Below, piece after piece: positions 34,576 through 42,090 of a DNA stretch of 64,000 nucleotides. Source of the DNA: Solirubrobacterales bacterium (GTDB lineage: Bacteria; Actinomycetota; Thermoleophilia; Solirubrobacterales; 70-9). The notes under the pieces were generated by a model. The model was not told the DNA's origin. It made no database searches and saw only the letters and a list, made by a program, of their open reading frames with translations. Location: the NCBI GenBank assembly GCA_021155855.1, contig JAJNAZ010000008.1, forward strand, positions 1-64,000, in the 5' to 3' direction. Positions within the stretch are counted from its first letter, which is position 1. Each line of letters opens with the position of its first letter. The position numbers and the translations under genes were made by a program.

Positions 34576-35227
34576 CGACAATCAGGCGCCTCAACAACGG
34601 CGCGGCTCGGCTTCGCCTGCGGCTCCGCCCGACAATCAGGCGCCTCAACAACGGCGCGGCTCGGCTTCGCCTGCGGCTCCGCCTCACGAGGGCTTCTGCC
34701 TCTGGTTCACCGGGCTCTCTGGCTCGGGCAAGTCCACGATCACCACCCACCTGGTCAAGGAGCTGCGCAAGCGCGGCTCGAAGCTCGAGGTGCTCGACGG
34801 CGACGTCGTGCGCGAGAACCTGTCCAAGGGCCTCGGCTTCTCGAAGGAGGACCGCGACACCAACATCCGCCGGATCGCGTTCGTCGCCAACCTGCTCTCG
34901 CGCAACGGCGTCCCGGTGATCACCGCCGCGATCTCTCCCTACCGCGAGATCCGCGACGAGGCCCGCCAGATGATGGGCGACCGCTTCGTCGAGGCCTACG
35001 TCAAGGCCTCGGTCGAGACCTGCGAAGAGCGCGACGTCAAGGGGCTGTACGCGAAGGCGCGCTCGGGTGAGATCAAGGAGTTCACCGGCGTCTCCGACCC
35101 TTACGAGCCGCCCGAGAACCCCGAGCTGGTGCTCGAGACCGAGCAGCAATCACCCGAGCAGTCGGCGCAGCAGATCCTCGTCTATCTGGAGGAGCGCGAG
35201 CTGATCCCGGCCCCGATCGCCGCCTAG
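34568..35227 (+). CDS. cysC: adenylylsulfate kinase with duplicated N-terminal tail
   Basis: 219 residues. Phosphorylates APS at the 3' position to PAPS. The kinase begins at about residue 40: P-loop GLSGSGKST (49-57), [20 protein letters not shown] with the adenosine/sulfate site, [15 protein letters not shown]. Residues 4-39 are an 18-residue unit ([18 protein letters not shown]) repeated twice, encoded by an exact 54-base tandem repeat except for its last base. This tail is absent from ordinary CysC and is probably disordered. ATG overlaps the sat stop. Confidence 0.93.
   Translation: MADDNQAPQQRRGSASPAAPPDNQAPQQRRGSASPAAPPHEGFCLWFTGLSGSGKSTITTHLVKELRKRGSKLEVLDGDVVRENLSKGLGFSKEDRDTNIRRIAFVANLLSRNGVPVITAAISPYREIRDEARQMMGDRFVEAYVKASVETCEERDVKGLYAKARSGEIKEFTGVSDPYEPPENPELVLETEQQSPEQSAQQILVYLEERELIPAPIAA
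34577..34684 (+). repeat. 54-bp tandem duplication in cysC
   Basis: Two direct copies, 34577-34630 and 34631-34684, identical except for the last base (C versus T). Each unit carries a GC-rich imperfect hairpin (GGCTCGGCTTCGCC followed by GGCTCCGCC) and stays in frame. Confidence 0.95.
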
Positions 35228-35278
35228 CGGCGAGCGGAACGGAGACATCGGCGCCGGGGCCCGAATAAGCTCGCTCGT

Positions 35279-36826
35279 GTGCGTACGCGGAAACGGCCGC
35301 CGCTGGCCTGGTTGATCCCGCGCCCCGACGAATCGGGGGCCGACCTTGCCCGCCGGACCCGGCTCCTGCTGATCGTCCTGCTCGTCGGCGCGAACCTGAT
35401 CGGTGCGGCGATCGTGTTCGCGATCGCGAGTTGGGTCTTTCCCTATCCGGACGTCGACGATCCCGGCAGCGCCCGGATCGCGAATCTGATCGCGATCGGC
35501 GTCTACTTTCTGATCGTCACACCATTCGGCATTCGCTGGGGGATCGGGCGTCTCGGCGGCACCCGCGCCTGGCTCGACGAGGAGCGCGCGCCGACCGCCG
35601 AGGAGCGCCGGCTCGTGCTCCGCGCGCCGCGCCGGATCGTCATCGTCCACCTCGTCATCTGGTCGCTCGCCGTGATCGTCTTCGGCGCCCTGAATGCGGT
35701 CTTCTCGCTCGAGCTCGCCCAGCGGGTGGCGATCACCGTCGGGCTCGGCGGCCTGACCACCTGCGCCTTCGTCTATCTGTTCGCCGAGCGCCAGTTGCGT
35801 CCGGCGGCCGCAAGAGCGTTGGCGACCGGTACCGACGATCGCCGCCTCGCCCCCGGGGTGACGAGCCGCGCGCTGCTCGCCTGGGCGCTGGGGACGGCGG
35901 TGCCGATCGTGGGGCTGATTCTGGTCGCTGTTTCAACCCTGATCGAGGAGGATTTCAGCGCCGACGAGCTCGCACTGGTCGTCCTCTCGCTCGGCGGGCT
36001 CGGGCTCGCGATCGGCCTCTATCTGTCGTTGCTCTCCGCGCGCGCGATCGCCGATCCGGTGATCTCGCTTCGCCAGGGGATCGAGCGGGTCCAGCGAGGG
36101 GAGCTCGAGGTCGAGGTGCCGGTCTACGACGCGAGCGAGATCGGCCAGCTCCAGACGGGCTTTAACAGCATGGTCGCCGGACTGCGCGAACGCGAGCGGC
36201 TCCAGGACCTGTTCGGCCGCCAGGTCGGTGAGGACGTCGCCCGCGTCGCGCTCGAGCAGGAGATCGAGCTCGGCGGCGAGACCCGCGAGGTCGCCGTCCT
36301 GTTCACCGACGTGATCGGTTCGACGGAGCTCGCCGCCAAGCGCCGGCCCGAGCAGGTCGTCGAGCTGCTGAACGACTTCTTCGGCCTCGTGGTCGAGGTG
36401 GTCGGCGCGCACGGTGGCTGGGTGAACAAGTTCGAGGGCGACGCCGCATTGGCCGTCTTCGGCGCCCCGGTGGCACTGGATGACGCGCCCTCGGCGGCGC
36501 TCGCCGCGGCCCGCGAGCTGGCCGCGCGGCTGCCGCGCGAGGCCGAGGGTCTGGAGGCTGCGATCGGGGTCTCGGCGGGCGAGGTCGTCGCCGGCAACAT
36601 CGGTGACGAGCGGCGGTTCGAGTACACGGTTATCGGCGACCCGGTCAACGAGGCCGCGCGGCTGACCGAGCTCGCGAAGGAGCGCCCGGGCCTGGTGCTC
36701 GCCTCGGGCTCGATCCTCGACCGCGCCTCCGAGGAGGAGGCCGGTCGCTGGCGCCTCGACGGCAGCGTCAGGCTGCGCGGACGCGAGCAGGAGACCCGGC
36801 TCGCGGAGCCGGTCGGTACGAGCTAG
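35279..36826 (+). CDS. membrane-bound class III adenylate cyclase
   Basis: 515 residues, GTG start. Six predicted membrane helices in the first 280 residues (first at about 28-52), a HAMP linker (about 255-305, ISLRQGIERVQRGELEVEVP) and a C-terminal class III cyclase domain. Catalytic marks: VLFTDVIGSTELA (first metal Asp), VNKFEGDAALAVFGAP (Lys/Glu base-recognising and second Asp), GVSAGEVVAGNIGDERRFEY (transition-state Asn region). It makes cAMP (or cGMP) from the membrane. It directly follows the sulfate operon with a 51-base gap; whether it is cotranscribed is unknown. Confidence 0.9.
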   Translation: MRTRKRPPLAWLIPRPDESGADLARRTRLLLIVLLVGANLIGAAIVFAIASWVFPYPDVDDPGSARIANLIAIGVYFLIVTPFGIRWGIGRLGGTRAWLDEERAPTAEERRLVLRAPRRIVIVHLVIWSLAVIVFGALNAVFSLELAQRVAITVGLGGLTTCAFVYLFAERQLRPAAARALATGTDDRRLAPGVTSRALLAWALGTAVPIVGLILVAVSTLIEEDFSADELALVVLSLGGLGLAIGLYLSLLSARAIADPVISLRQGIERVQRGELEVEVPVYDASEIGQLQTGFNSMVAGLRERERLQDLFGRQVGEDVARVALEQEIELGGETREVAVLFTDVIGSTELAAKRRPEQVVELLNDFFGLVVEVVGAHGGWVNKFEGDAALAVFGAPVALDDAPSAALAAARELAARLPREAEGLEAAIGVSAGEVVAGNIGDERRFEYTVIGDPVNEAARLTELAKERPGLVLASGSILDRASEEEAGRWRLDGSVRLRGREQETRLAEPVGTS

Positions 36827-37647
36827 CGATCGGGGCGTTCCGGGACCTTGGGCTCACCGAGGCCGTAGGTGTCGTAGGCGCCCCAGCGGCTGAAGGTCTT
36901 GTGGGTCGGGCCGTGGAAGTCCGAGGAGCCGGTGGGCACGAGGTCGAACTCATCGCAAAGCTCGAGGCAGTGCCTCGTCTGCGCCGCCGTGTGCGGCGGG
37001 TAGAAGCTCTCGATCCCGTCGAGCCCGACGTCGCGAACCAAACTCTCGACCAGATCGCGGACCTGATCGGGATCCTGGACGTCCCAGTAGGGGTGGGCGA
37101 CGACGGCGACGCCGCCGGCATCGTGGATCAGCTCCACCGCCTGCTCGGCGGTCGGCCACTTTCGCGCCACGAACGCCTTTGCCCCCGGCACCAGATACTC
37201 CTCGAAGAACGGTCCGAGGTCGGGCCCGGCGCCGACGGCCTTGGCGATGTGCGGACGCCCGATCGCGTCCGCGGCGCCGGCCTTTGCGACCGCATCCTCG
37301 AACGACACCTCGACCCCGTGCGCGTTGAGCCGGGCGATGATCTCCTTGGCCCGGTCGACGCGCTCCTGCTGGGCCCTCTCGCAGGCCGGAAGGATGCGCT
37401 CGGGGTCGACCCAGTAGCCGCAGATGTGGAGATCCTCGGAGTACTTGTGCACGCAGGACATCTCGACCGCGGGCACGTTGACGATCCCCGCGGCCTCGGC
37501 CGCCGCGGTGGCCTCCGCGACGCCGGCGATCCCATCGTGGTCGGTCAGCGACATCACCGTCACTCCGGCCTCTGCGGCCGCGCGGGCGACGTCCGCCGGC
37601 TCGAGCTGGCCGTCGGAGACGGTCGAATGGGCCTGAAGGTCGATCAT
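36823..37647 (-). CDS. PHP-domain phosphoesterase (YciV/TrpH type)
   Basis: 274 residues. Metal-binding motifs of the PHP fold: MIDLQAHSTVSDG, SLTDHDGIAG, PAVEMSC, VVAHPYWD and TGSSDFHG. The AMP/3',5'-bisphosphonucleoside phosphatase and 5'-3' RNase AM group (E. coli YciV, Chromobacterium Cv1693) has this layout. In a sulfate locus, hydrolysis of pAp (3'-phosphoadenosine phosphate) would be fitting, although the APS reductase here yields AMP; PAPS-using sulfotransferases would produce pAp. The stop overlaps the cyclase stop by four bases, convergent. Confidence 0.85.
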   Translation of the reverse strand: MIDLQAHSTVSDGQLEPADVARAAAEAGVTVMSLTDHDGIAGVAEATAAAEAAGIVNVPAVEMSCVHKYSEDLHICGYWVDPERILPACERAQQERVDRAKEIIARLNAHGVEVSFEDAVAKAGAADAIGRPHIAKAVGAGPDLGPFFEEYLVPGAKAFVARKWPTAEQAVELIHDAGGVAVVAHPYWDVQDPDQVRDLVESLVRDVGLDGIESFYPPHTAAQTRHCLELCDEFDLVPTGSSDFHGPTHKTFSRWGAYDTYGLGEPKVPERPDR

Positions 37648-37728
37648 TTCGAGCGCGGGATGGTAGCGGCGGGCTTTGCCACCGCACGCTGTCAGCGAAT
37701 TCTTGACCTCGGATGCGAAAATCGAGCG

Positions 37729-38187
37729 ATGCGGATCTCAGCCAAGGCCGACTACGCGGTCCGAGCGGCGCTCGAGCTGGCGGCGAGCCCGAACGGCGAG
37801 CCGGTCAAGGGCGAGCGGCTCGCCGAGGCGCAGGACATCCCGCTGCAGTTCCTCGAGCACATCCTGCTCGAGCTCAAGCACGCGCGCCTGATCCAGGCGC
37901 GGCGAGGCGCGAAGGGCGGGTACTGGCTCGCCCGTGATCCGAAGCAGGTCACGATCGCCGACGTGATCCGCGCGGTCGAGGGCCCCCTGGCGAACATTCA
38001 CGAGAACGCCCCCGAGGACCTCCACTACGGCGGTCCGGCGACCAGGCTCCGCGACGTCTGGGTCGCGGTTCGCGCCGGGCTGCGCTCGGTACTCGAGAAC
38101 GTCACCCTCGCCGACGTCGCCGGCGACGACCTTCCCTGGCGGATCGACGCGACCCTCAACGACCCCGAGGCCTGGATCAAGCGCTGA
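37729..38187 (+). CDS. Rrf2-family transcription regulator without cysteines
   Basis: 152 residues. N-terminal winged helix: MRISAKADYAVRAALELAA, LAEAQDIPLQFLEHILLELK, GAKGGYWLARDPKQVTIADV, ending in a dimerisation helix (DVWVAVRAGLRSVLENV). There is no cysteine at all, so it cannot hold the Fe-S cluster of IscR/NsrR. This is the CymR-like situation, in which sulfur state is sensed through a partner or small molecule. With sulfate genes on one side and a sulfur-anion permease on the other, a role in sulfur control is likely (inference). Confidence 0.85.
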   Translation: MRISAKADYAVRAALELAASPNGEPVKGERLAEAQDIPLQFLEHILLELKHARLIQARRGAKGGYWLARDPKQVTIADVIRAVEGPLANIHENAPEDLHYGGPATRLRDVWVAVRAGLRSVLENVTLADVAGDDLPWRIDATLNDPEAWIKR

Positions 38188-38239
38188 CTCCCGCGGCGGC
38201 CAGGCGCGAGCGCTGCTAGCATCCGGCGCTGGCTTTTGA

Positions 38240-38256
38240 GGACTAAGTCGGTCCAC
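38240..38256 (+). promoter_or_regulatory. candidate operator upstream of permease
   Basis: GGACTAAGTCGGTCC contains the perfect palindrome GACT-A-AGTC inside a wider GGAC / GTCC pair, 30-50 bases upstream of the permease start. It resembles the inverted repeats bound by Rrf2-family proteins and lies just after the Rrf2 gene. Confidence 0.4.
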
Positions 38257-38288
38257 AAAGGTAACTAAGCCTTCGCTCCCCCTGCCGC

Positions 38289-39227
38289 ATGGACCCAGTC
38301 GTCACCATCTTCGGGCTCGGCATCGACCCGGCACTAATCGTGTTCGGGTTCGGCATCGGCCTGCTGGTCGGTATGACCGGCATGGGCGGCGCCTCGCTGA
38401 TGACCCCGCTGCTGATCCTCGTCTTCGGGATCAAACCGGTGACCGCGATCGGGACCGACATCTTCTACGCCGCGGTGACGAAGACGGTCGGCGGCTGGAA
38501 GCACATGAAGCTGGGCACCGTCCATCGCGGGATCGCCTTCTGGCTCGCGGTGGGCAGCGTGCCCTCGGCGATCGCCGGCGTCTGGGTGATCGAGCTGCTG
38601 CAGCAGCGCTACGGCGATGACCTCGACGCGGCCGTGCTCGGGATGCTCGGCGGCGCCCTGCTGGTCGTCGGCATCGCCACGCTGCTGCGCTCGCTGTTCC
38701 TCGCCGGCGTGATCCAGGAGCGGTCGGCGCTGCACCTATACCGCCGCCACATAATCGCCGCGGTCGTCACCGGGATCGTCACCGGCTTCGTCATCGGCCT
38801 GACCTCGGCGGGAAGCGGCACTCTGATCGCGATTGCCCTGATCGCGATCTTCCGGCTCACCCCGCAGCGCGTCGTCGGCACCGACGTCTTTCACGCCGCG
38901 GTCCTGCTGTGGGCGGCCGGGGCGGCCCACTGGCTCGGCGGCAACGTCGACTTCCTGCTCGCCGGCACGATCCTGGTCGGCTCGGTCCCGGGTGTGATCG
39001 TCGGCACCAACCTCTCGGTCAAGGCACCGCAGAAGCTGCTTCGCTACGCGCTCGCGGTCGTCTTGATCGTCTCCGGGACGACGTTGATCACGAAGGAGGG
39101 CTCGCCCGGGGTCGTGATCCCAGCGATCGCGGTCGCCAGCGTGATGATCGGGGTCCTCTTCGCCGCCCAGGCGATCTCCCGCGGGCGCTCCAAGGGCCGC
39201 CAGAAGCCGGCCGGCGCCCCCGCGTAG
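38289..39227 (+). CDS. TauE/SafE-family anion permease
   Basis: 312 residues, eight predicted membrane helices in two repeats; each starts with the family glycine-rich loop (GLLVGMTGMGGASLMTPLL in the first half, GFVIGLTSAGSGTLIAIAL in the second). TauE/SafE proteins move sulfite, sulfonates or sulfoacetate, and some relatives handle sulfate or thiosulfate. It follows the Rrf2 regulator in the sulfate locus, so import of sulfate or export of sulfite is the likely role. Direction cannot be told from sequence. Confidence 0.85.
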   Translation: MDPVVTIFGLGIDPALIVFGFGIGLLVGMTGMGGASLMTPLLILVFGIKPVTAIGTDIFYAAVTKTVGGWKHMKLGTVHRGIAFWLAVGSVPSAIAGVWVIELLQQRYGDDLDAAVLGMLGGALLVVGIATLLRSLFLAGVIQERSALHLYRRHIIAAVVTGIVTGFVIGLTSAGSGTLIAIALIAIFRLTPQRVVGTDVFHAAVLLWAAGAAHWLGGNVDFLLAGTILVGSVPGVIVGTNLSVKAPQKLLRYALAVVLIVSGTTLITKEGSPGVVIPAIAVASVMIGVLFAAQAISRGRSKGRQKPAGAPA

Positions 39228-39292
39228 CCCGCCCGGTTGATCCACTCCGGCGGAGGGCGCAACTCCGGCGCCTGCGCAAGTAGGCTGGCGCT

Positions 39293-40552
39293 GTGGACTT
39301 CGACCTCAGCCCCCGCGTGATTGAGCTTCGCGACCGGATCCGCGCGTTCATGGACGAGCACGTCTATCCGGCCGAGGCCGAGGCGCTGCGCGCGCTCGAC
39401 GAGGAGGTGACGGTCGACTCCGGCCGCACCTACCCCGAGGTCCTGGTCGAGATCCGTGAGCGGGCGCACTCGGAGGGCCTTTGGAACCTGTTCATGCCCG
39501 ACTCCGAGCATGGCGTGGGGCTGACCAACTGGGAGTACGGGGTGCTCTGCGAGGAGATGGGACGCAGCCCGGCGATCGCCCCGATGGCGTTCAACTGCGC
39601 CGCGCCCGACACCGGCAACAGCGAGATCATCGCCGAGCACGGCACCGAGGAGCAAAAGCGACATTGGCTTGCGCCGTTGCTGGACGGCGAGATCCGCTCC
39701 TGCTTTTCGATGACCGAGCCCGAGGTCGCGGGCTCGGACCCTCGGACGCTGCGGACCCGCGCCGAGCTCGACGGCGACGAGTGGGTGATCAACGGCCACA
39801 AGTGGTTCACCTCCGGGGCCGTCGGTGCCTCGGTGGCGATCGCGATGGTGGTCACCAACCCCGAGGCCCACCCGTACGCCCGCGCCTCGATGATCCTCGT
39901 GCCCACCGACGCGCCCGGCTTCGAGCTCGTCCGCCCGGTCCCGGTGATGGGCCACGACGGCGGGCCCGGCCATTGCGAGATCCGCTACACCGACTGCCGG
40001 GTGCCGGCCGAGAACCTGCTCGGCCCGCGCCAGGCCGGATTCGTGATTGCGCAGGACCGCCTCGGTCCCGGTCGCATCCACCACTGCATGCGCGCGATCG
40101 GCACCTGCGAGCGGGCGATCGAGATGATGTGCAAGCGCGCGAATGAGCGCGAGGCGTTCGGCGGCAAGCTGGCCGAGAAGCAGTTCGTCCAGGACTTCAT
40201 CGCCAAATCGCGGATCGAGACCGAGCAGGCACGGCTGCTGACCCTGAACGCGGCCTGGCGCATGGACACCTACGGCAAGAAGGAAGCGCGGCGCGAGATC
40301 TCGATGATCAAGGTCGTCGCCGCCAACGTGGTCATGGACGTGCTCGATCGCGCGATCCAGGTCCACGGCGCGCTCGGGATGTCCGACGACATCCCGCTCG
40401 CGGGCATGTGGCGCTTCTCGCGCATGCTCAAGGTCGCCGACGGCCCCGACGAGGTGCACAAGATGGTGATCGCGCGGCGCGAGCTCAACCGCTGGGCGAA
40501 GGAGGGCGAGGCGGCCGAGCGCCCCGCGCCCGCAGCACCGGTTCGCGCCTAG
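39293..40552 (+). CDS. ACAD10/11-like acyl-CoA dehydrogenase
   Basis: 419 residues, GTG start. Acyl-CoA dehydrogenase fold: CFSMTEPEVAGSDPRTLRT (FAD/substrate loop), WFTSGAVGASVAIAMV, RLGPGRIHHCMRAIG and QVHGALGMSDDIPLA, FAD-binding, with DGPDEVH near the C-terminus. The phrase LGPGRIHHCMR is a mark of the ACAD10/ACAD11 branch. The adjacent gene encodes the matching APH-like kinase. Together they would process 4-hydroxyacyl-CoAs by phosphorylation and elimination, as reported for the mammalian enzymes. Confidence 0.88.
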   Translation: MDFDLSPRVIELRDRIRAFMDEHVYPAEAEALRALDEEVTVDSGRTYPEVLVEIRERAHSEGLWNLFMPDSEHGVGLTNWEYGVLCEEMGRSPAIAPMAFNCAAPDTGNSEIIAEHGTEEQKRHWLAPLLDGEIRSCFSMTEPEVAGSDPRTLRTRAELDGDEWVINGHKWFTSGAVGASVAIAMVVTNPEAHPYARASMILVPTDAPGFELVRPVPVMGHDGGPGHCEIRYTDCRVPAENLLGPRQAGFVIAQDRLGPGRIHHCMRAIGTCERAIEMMCKRANEREAFGGKLAEKQFVQDFIAKSRIETEQARLLTLNAAWRMDTYGKKEARREISMIKVVAANVVMDVLDRAIQVHGALGMSDDIPLAGMWRFSRMLKVADGPDEVHKMVIARRELNRWAKEGEAAERPAPAAPVRA

Positions 40553-40650
40553 CCGGGACGCTCGGTTATCTGGCCGCGATCGATGGTCGGTCCCCGCTCC
40601 TCGCTGCGTCGCCCCCCTCGCCGCGCGCCTTCTCGCGGCCGTGTGAACCG

Positions 40651-41685
40651 CTACGAGAGCCGCCGCTCGGCCGCGTCGGCCGCCTCGACCAGGCGTTCGA
40701 CGGTGTGGGCGAACTGCTGCACGCCGTCATCGGCGTCGGACTCGCCGTACTGCCCTGCGGTGTAGCGGGCGAAGACGCCCTCGAGCACGATCGCCAGCTT
40801 CCAGAGCCCGAGCGCCATGTAGAAGTCGATCTCGGAGAGATCGCGGCCGGAGCGCTCGGCGTACAGGGCACGGACCTCGTCGCGGGTAGGGAACCCCGGG
40901 GCGATGGTCGCCGGCTCCAGCAGCGGCACCAGCTCGTCGCCCTCCTCGCCCCAGTAGACGAGCAGCAGGCCGACGTCGGCGAGCGGGTCGCCGAGCGTGC
41001 ACAGCTCCCAGTCGACCACCGCCGCGACCTCGCCGTCGGACGAGAGGATCACGTTGTCGAGCCGGTAGTCGCCGTGGACGATCGTCGCCGGCCCCTGCTC
41101 GGGGATCCTGGCGGCGAGCCGGTCGTGAACGTCGTCGACAAGCGGCAGCTCGCGCGTGTGCTGCTTCTGCCACTGCCCGTGCCAGCGATGCAGCTGCCGC
41201 GCTACATAGTCCTCCTTTCGCGCCAGTTCGCCGAGGCCGACCGCATCGGGGTCGACATCGTGAATCGTGACCAAGGTCTCGACCACGCGCTCGCCGATCG
41301 CCCGGCGGTCGGAGGGGCGCGGAAACGCGTCCGCCTCGCGGCGCGAGCGCAGGATCGGGCCGTCGACCCAGCCCATGACGTAGAACGGGTCCTCGCCCTC
41401 CTCGGAGAGCCCGACGGCCGGCGGCACCGGGACGGCGGTCCCCTCAAGCGCGGAGATGATTCGAAACTCGCGACCCATGTCGTGGGCGGACGCGAGGCGC
41501 TTGCCCAGCGGCGGCCGGCGCAGGGCCCACCGGCGCCCGGCGGCATCGGCGACCGCGAAGGTCAGGTTCGAGCGCCCGCCGGCGATCCGCTCGAACTCGA
41601 GCGGAAGCTCGACCTCGCCCGCGTTGGCGCCGAACCAGGCCTCGATCCTGGGGGCGTCGAGTCCGTAAGTAGCCTGCTCGGCCAT
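40651..41685 (-). CDS. ACAD10/11-type phosphotransferase (APH family kinase)
   Basis: 344 residues from MAEQATYGLDAPRIEAWFG; the longer upstream frame is a shadow. It has the aminoglycoside-phosphotransferase fold: nucleotide-binding GGRSNLTFAVAD and RRPPLGKRLASAHDM, the catalytic loop IVHGDYRLDNVILS (Asp and Asn) and metal-binding VVDWELCTLGDPLADVG. In animals this domain precedes the dehydrogenase in ACAD10/11. Convergent with the dehydrogenase gene (98-base gap) and divergent, overlapping by two bases, with a HAD remnant. Confidence 0.88.
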   Translation of the reverse strand: MAEQATYGLDAPRIEAWFGANAGEVELPLEFERIAGGRSNLTFAVADAAGRRWALRRPPLGKRLASAHDMGREFRIISALEGTAVPVPPAVGLSEEGEDPFYVMGWVDGPILRSRREADAFPRPSDRRAIGERVVETLVTIHDVDPDAVGLGELARKEDYVARQLHRWHGQWQKQHTRELPLVDDVHDRLAARIPEQGPATIVHGDYRLDNVILSSDGEVAAVVDWELCTLGDPLADVGLLLVYWGEEGDELVPLLEPATIAPGFPTRDEVRALYAERSGRDLSEIDFYMALGLWKLAIVLEGVFARYTAGQYGESDADDGVQQFAHTVERLVEAADAAERRLS

Positions 41686-41890
41686 GGCGCGCAAGCATAT
41701 GGCCCTGATTGTCGATTTCGGCGGCGTGCTGACGACCAGCATCTGGCCGGCGTTGGCGTCCTTATGCGAGGCGAGGGCTTGGCGCCGGACACTGTGCGCG
41801 AACTGCTCAGCTGCGACACTGAGGCACTCACTTTGCTCCGCGGGCAGGAAACCGGGGAGCTCAGCCTCGATGGTGACGCGCCGCCATCCG
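41684..41890 (+). pseudogene. broken HAD-family hydrolase (ACAD10-like N-domain)
   Basis: MALIVDFGGVLTTSIWPALA is the first HAD motif (Asp nucleophile, DxxGV). Near 41774 a one-base loss moves the frame to GLAPDTVRELLSCDTEALTL and LRGQETGELS, the cap-helix segment normal for this family; similarity ends at about 41880. Intact enzymes are about 210-240 residues, so both a frameshift and truncation exist. Start codon within two bases of the divergent kinase start. Confidence 0.65.
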
Positions 41891-42090
41891 CCTTCGCTGA
41901 CGGTTCGCCTACCCGGCGTGGGTCCGCGGAGGGCCGGCGTCGGCGCGGCTTCACCCACCTTGGCGCTCGAAGCGCGCCCGTGTAGCTGACGGCGCAAGCG
42001 CCGAAGTCGAGCGCGCTCGACCATCGCCTTCGGTTTGGCGAGACGAACCGAGAGGTACTTACCGGCGCCACCCGGGTAATAGTCATCCGA

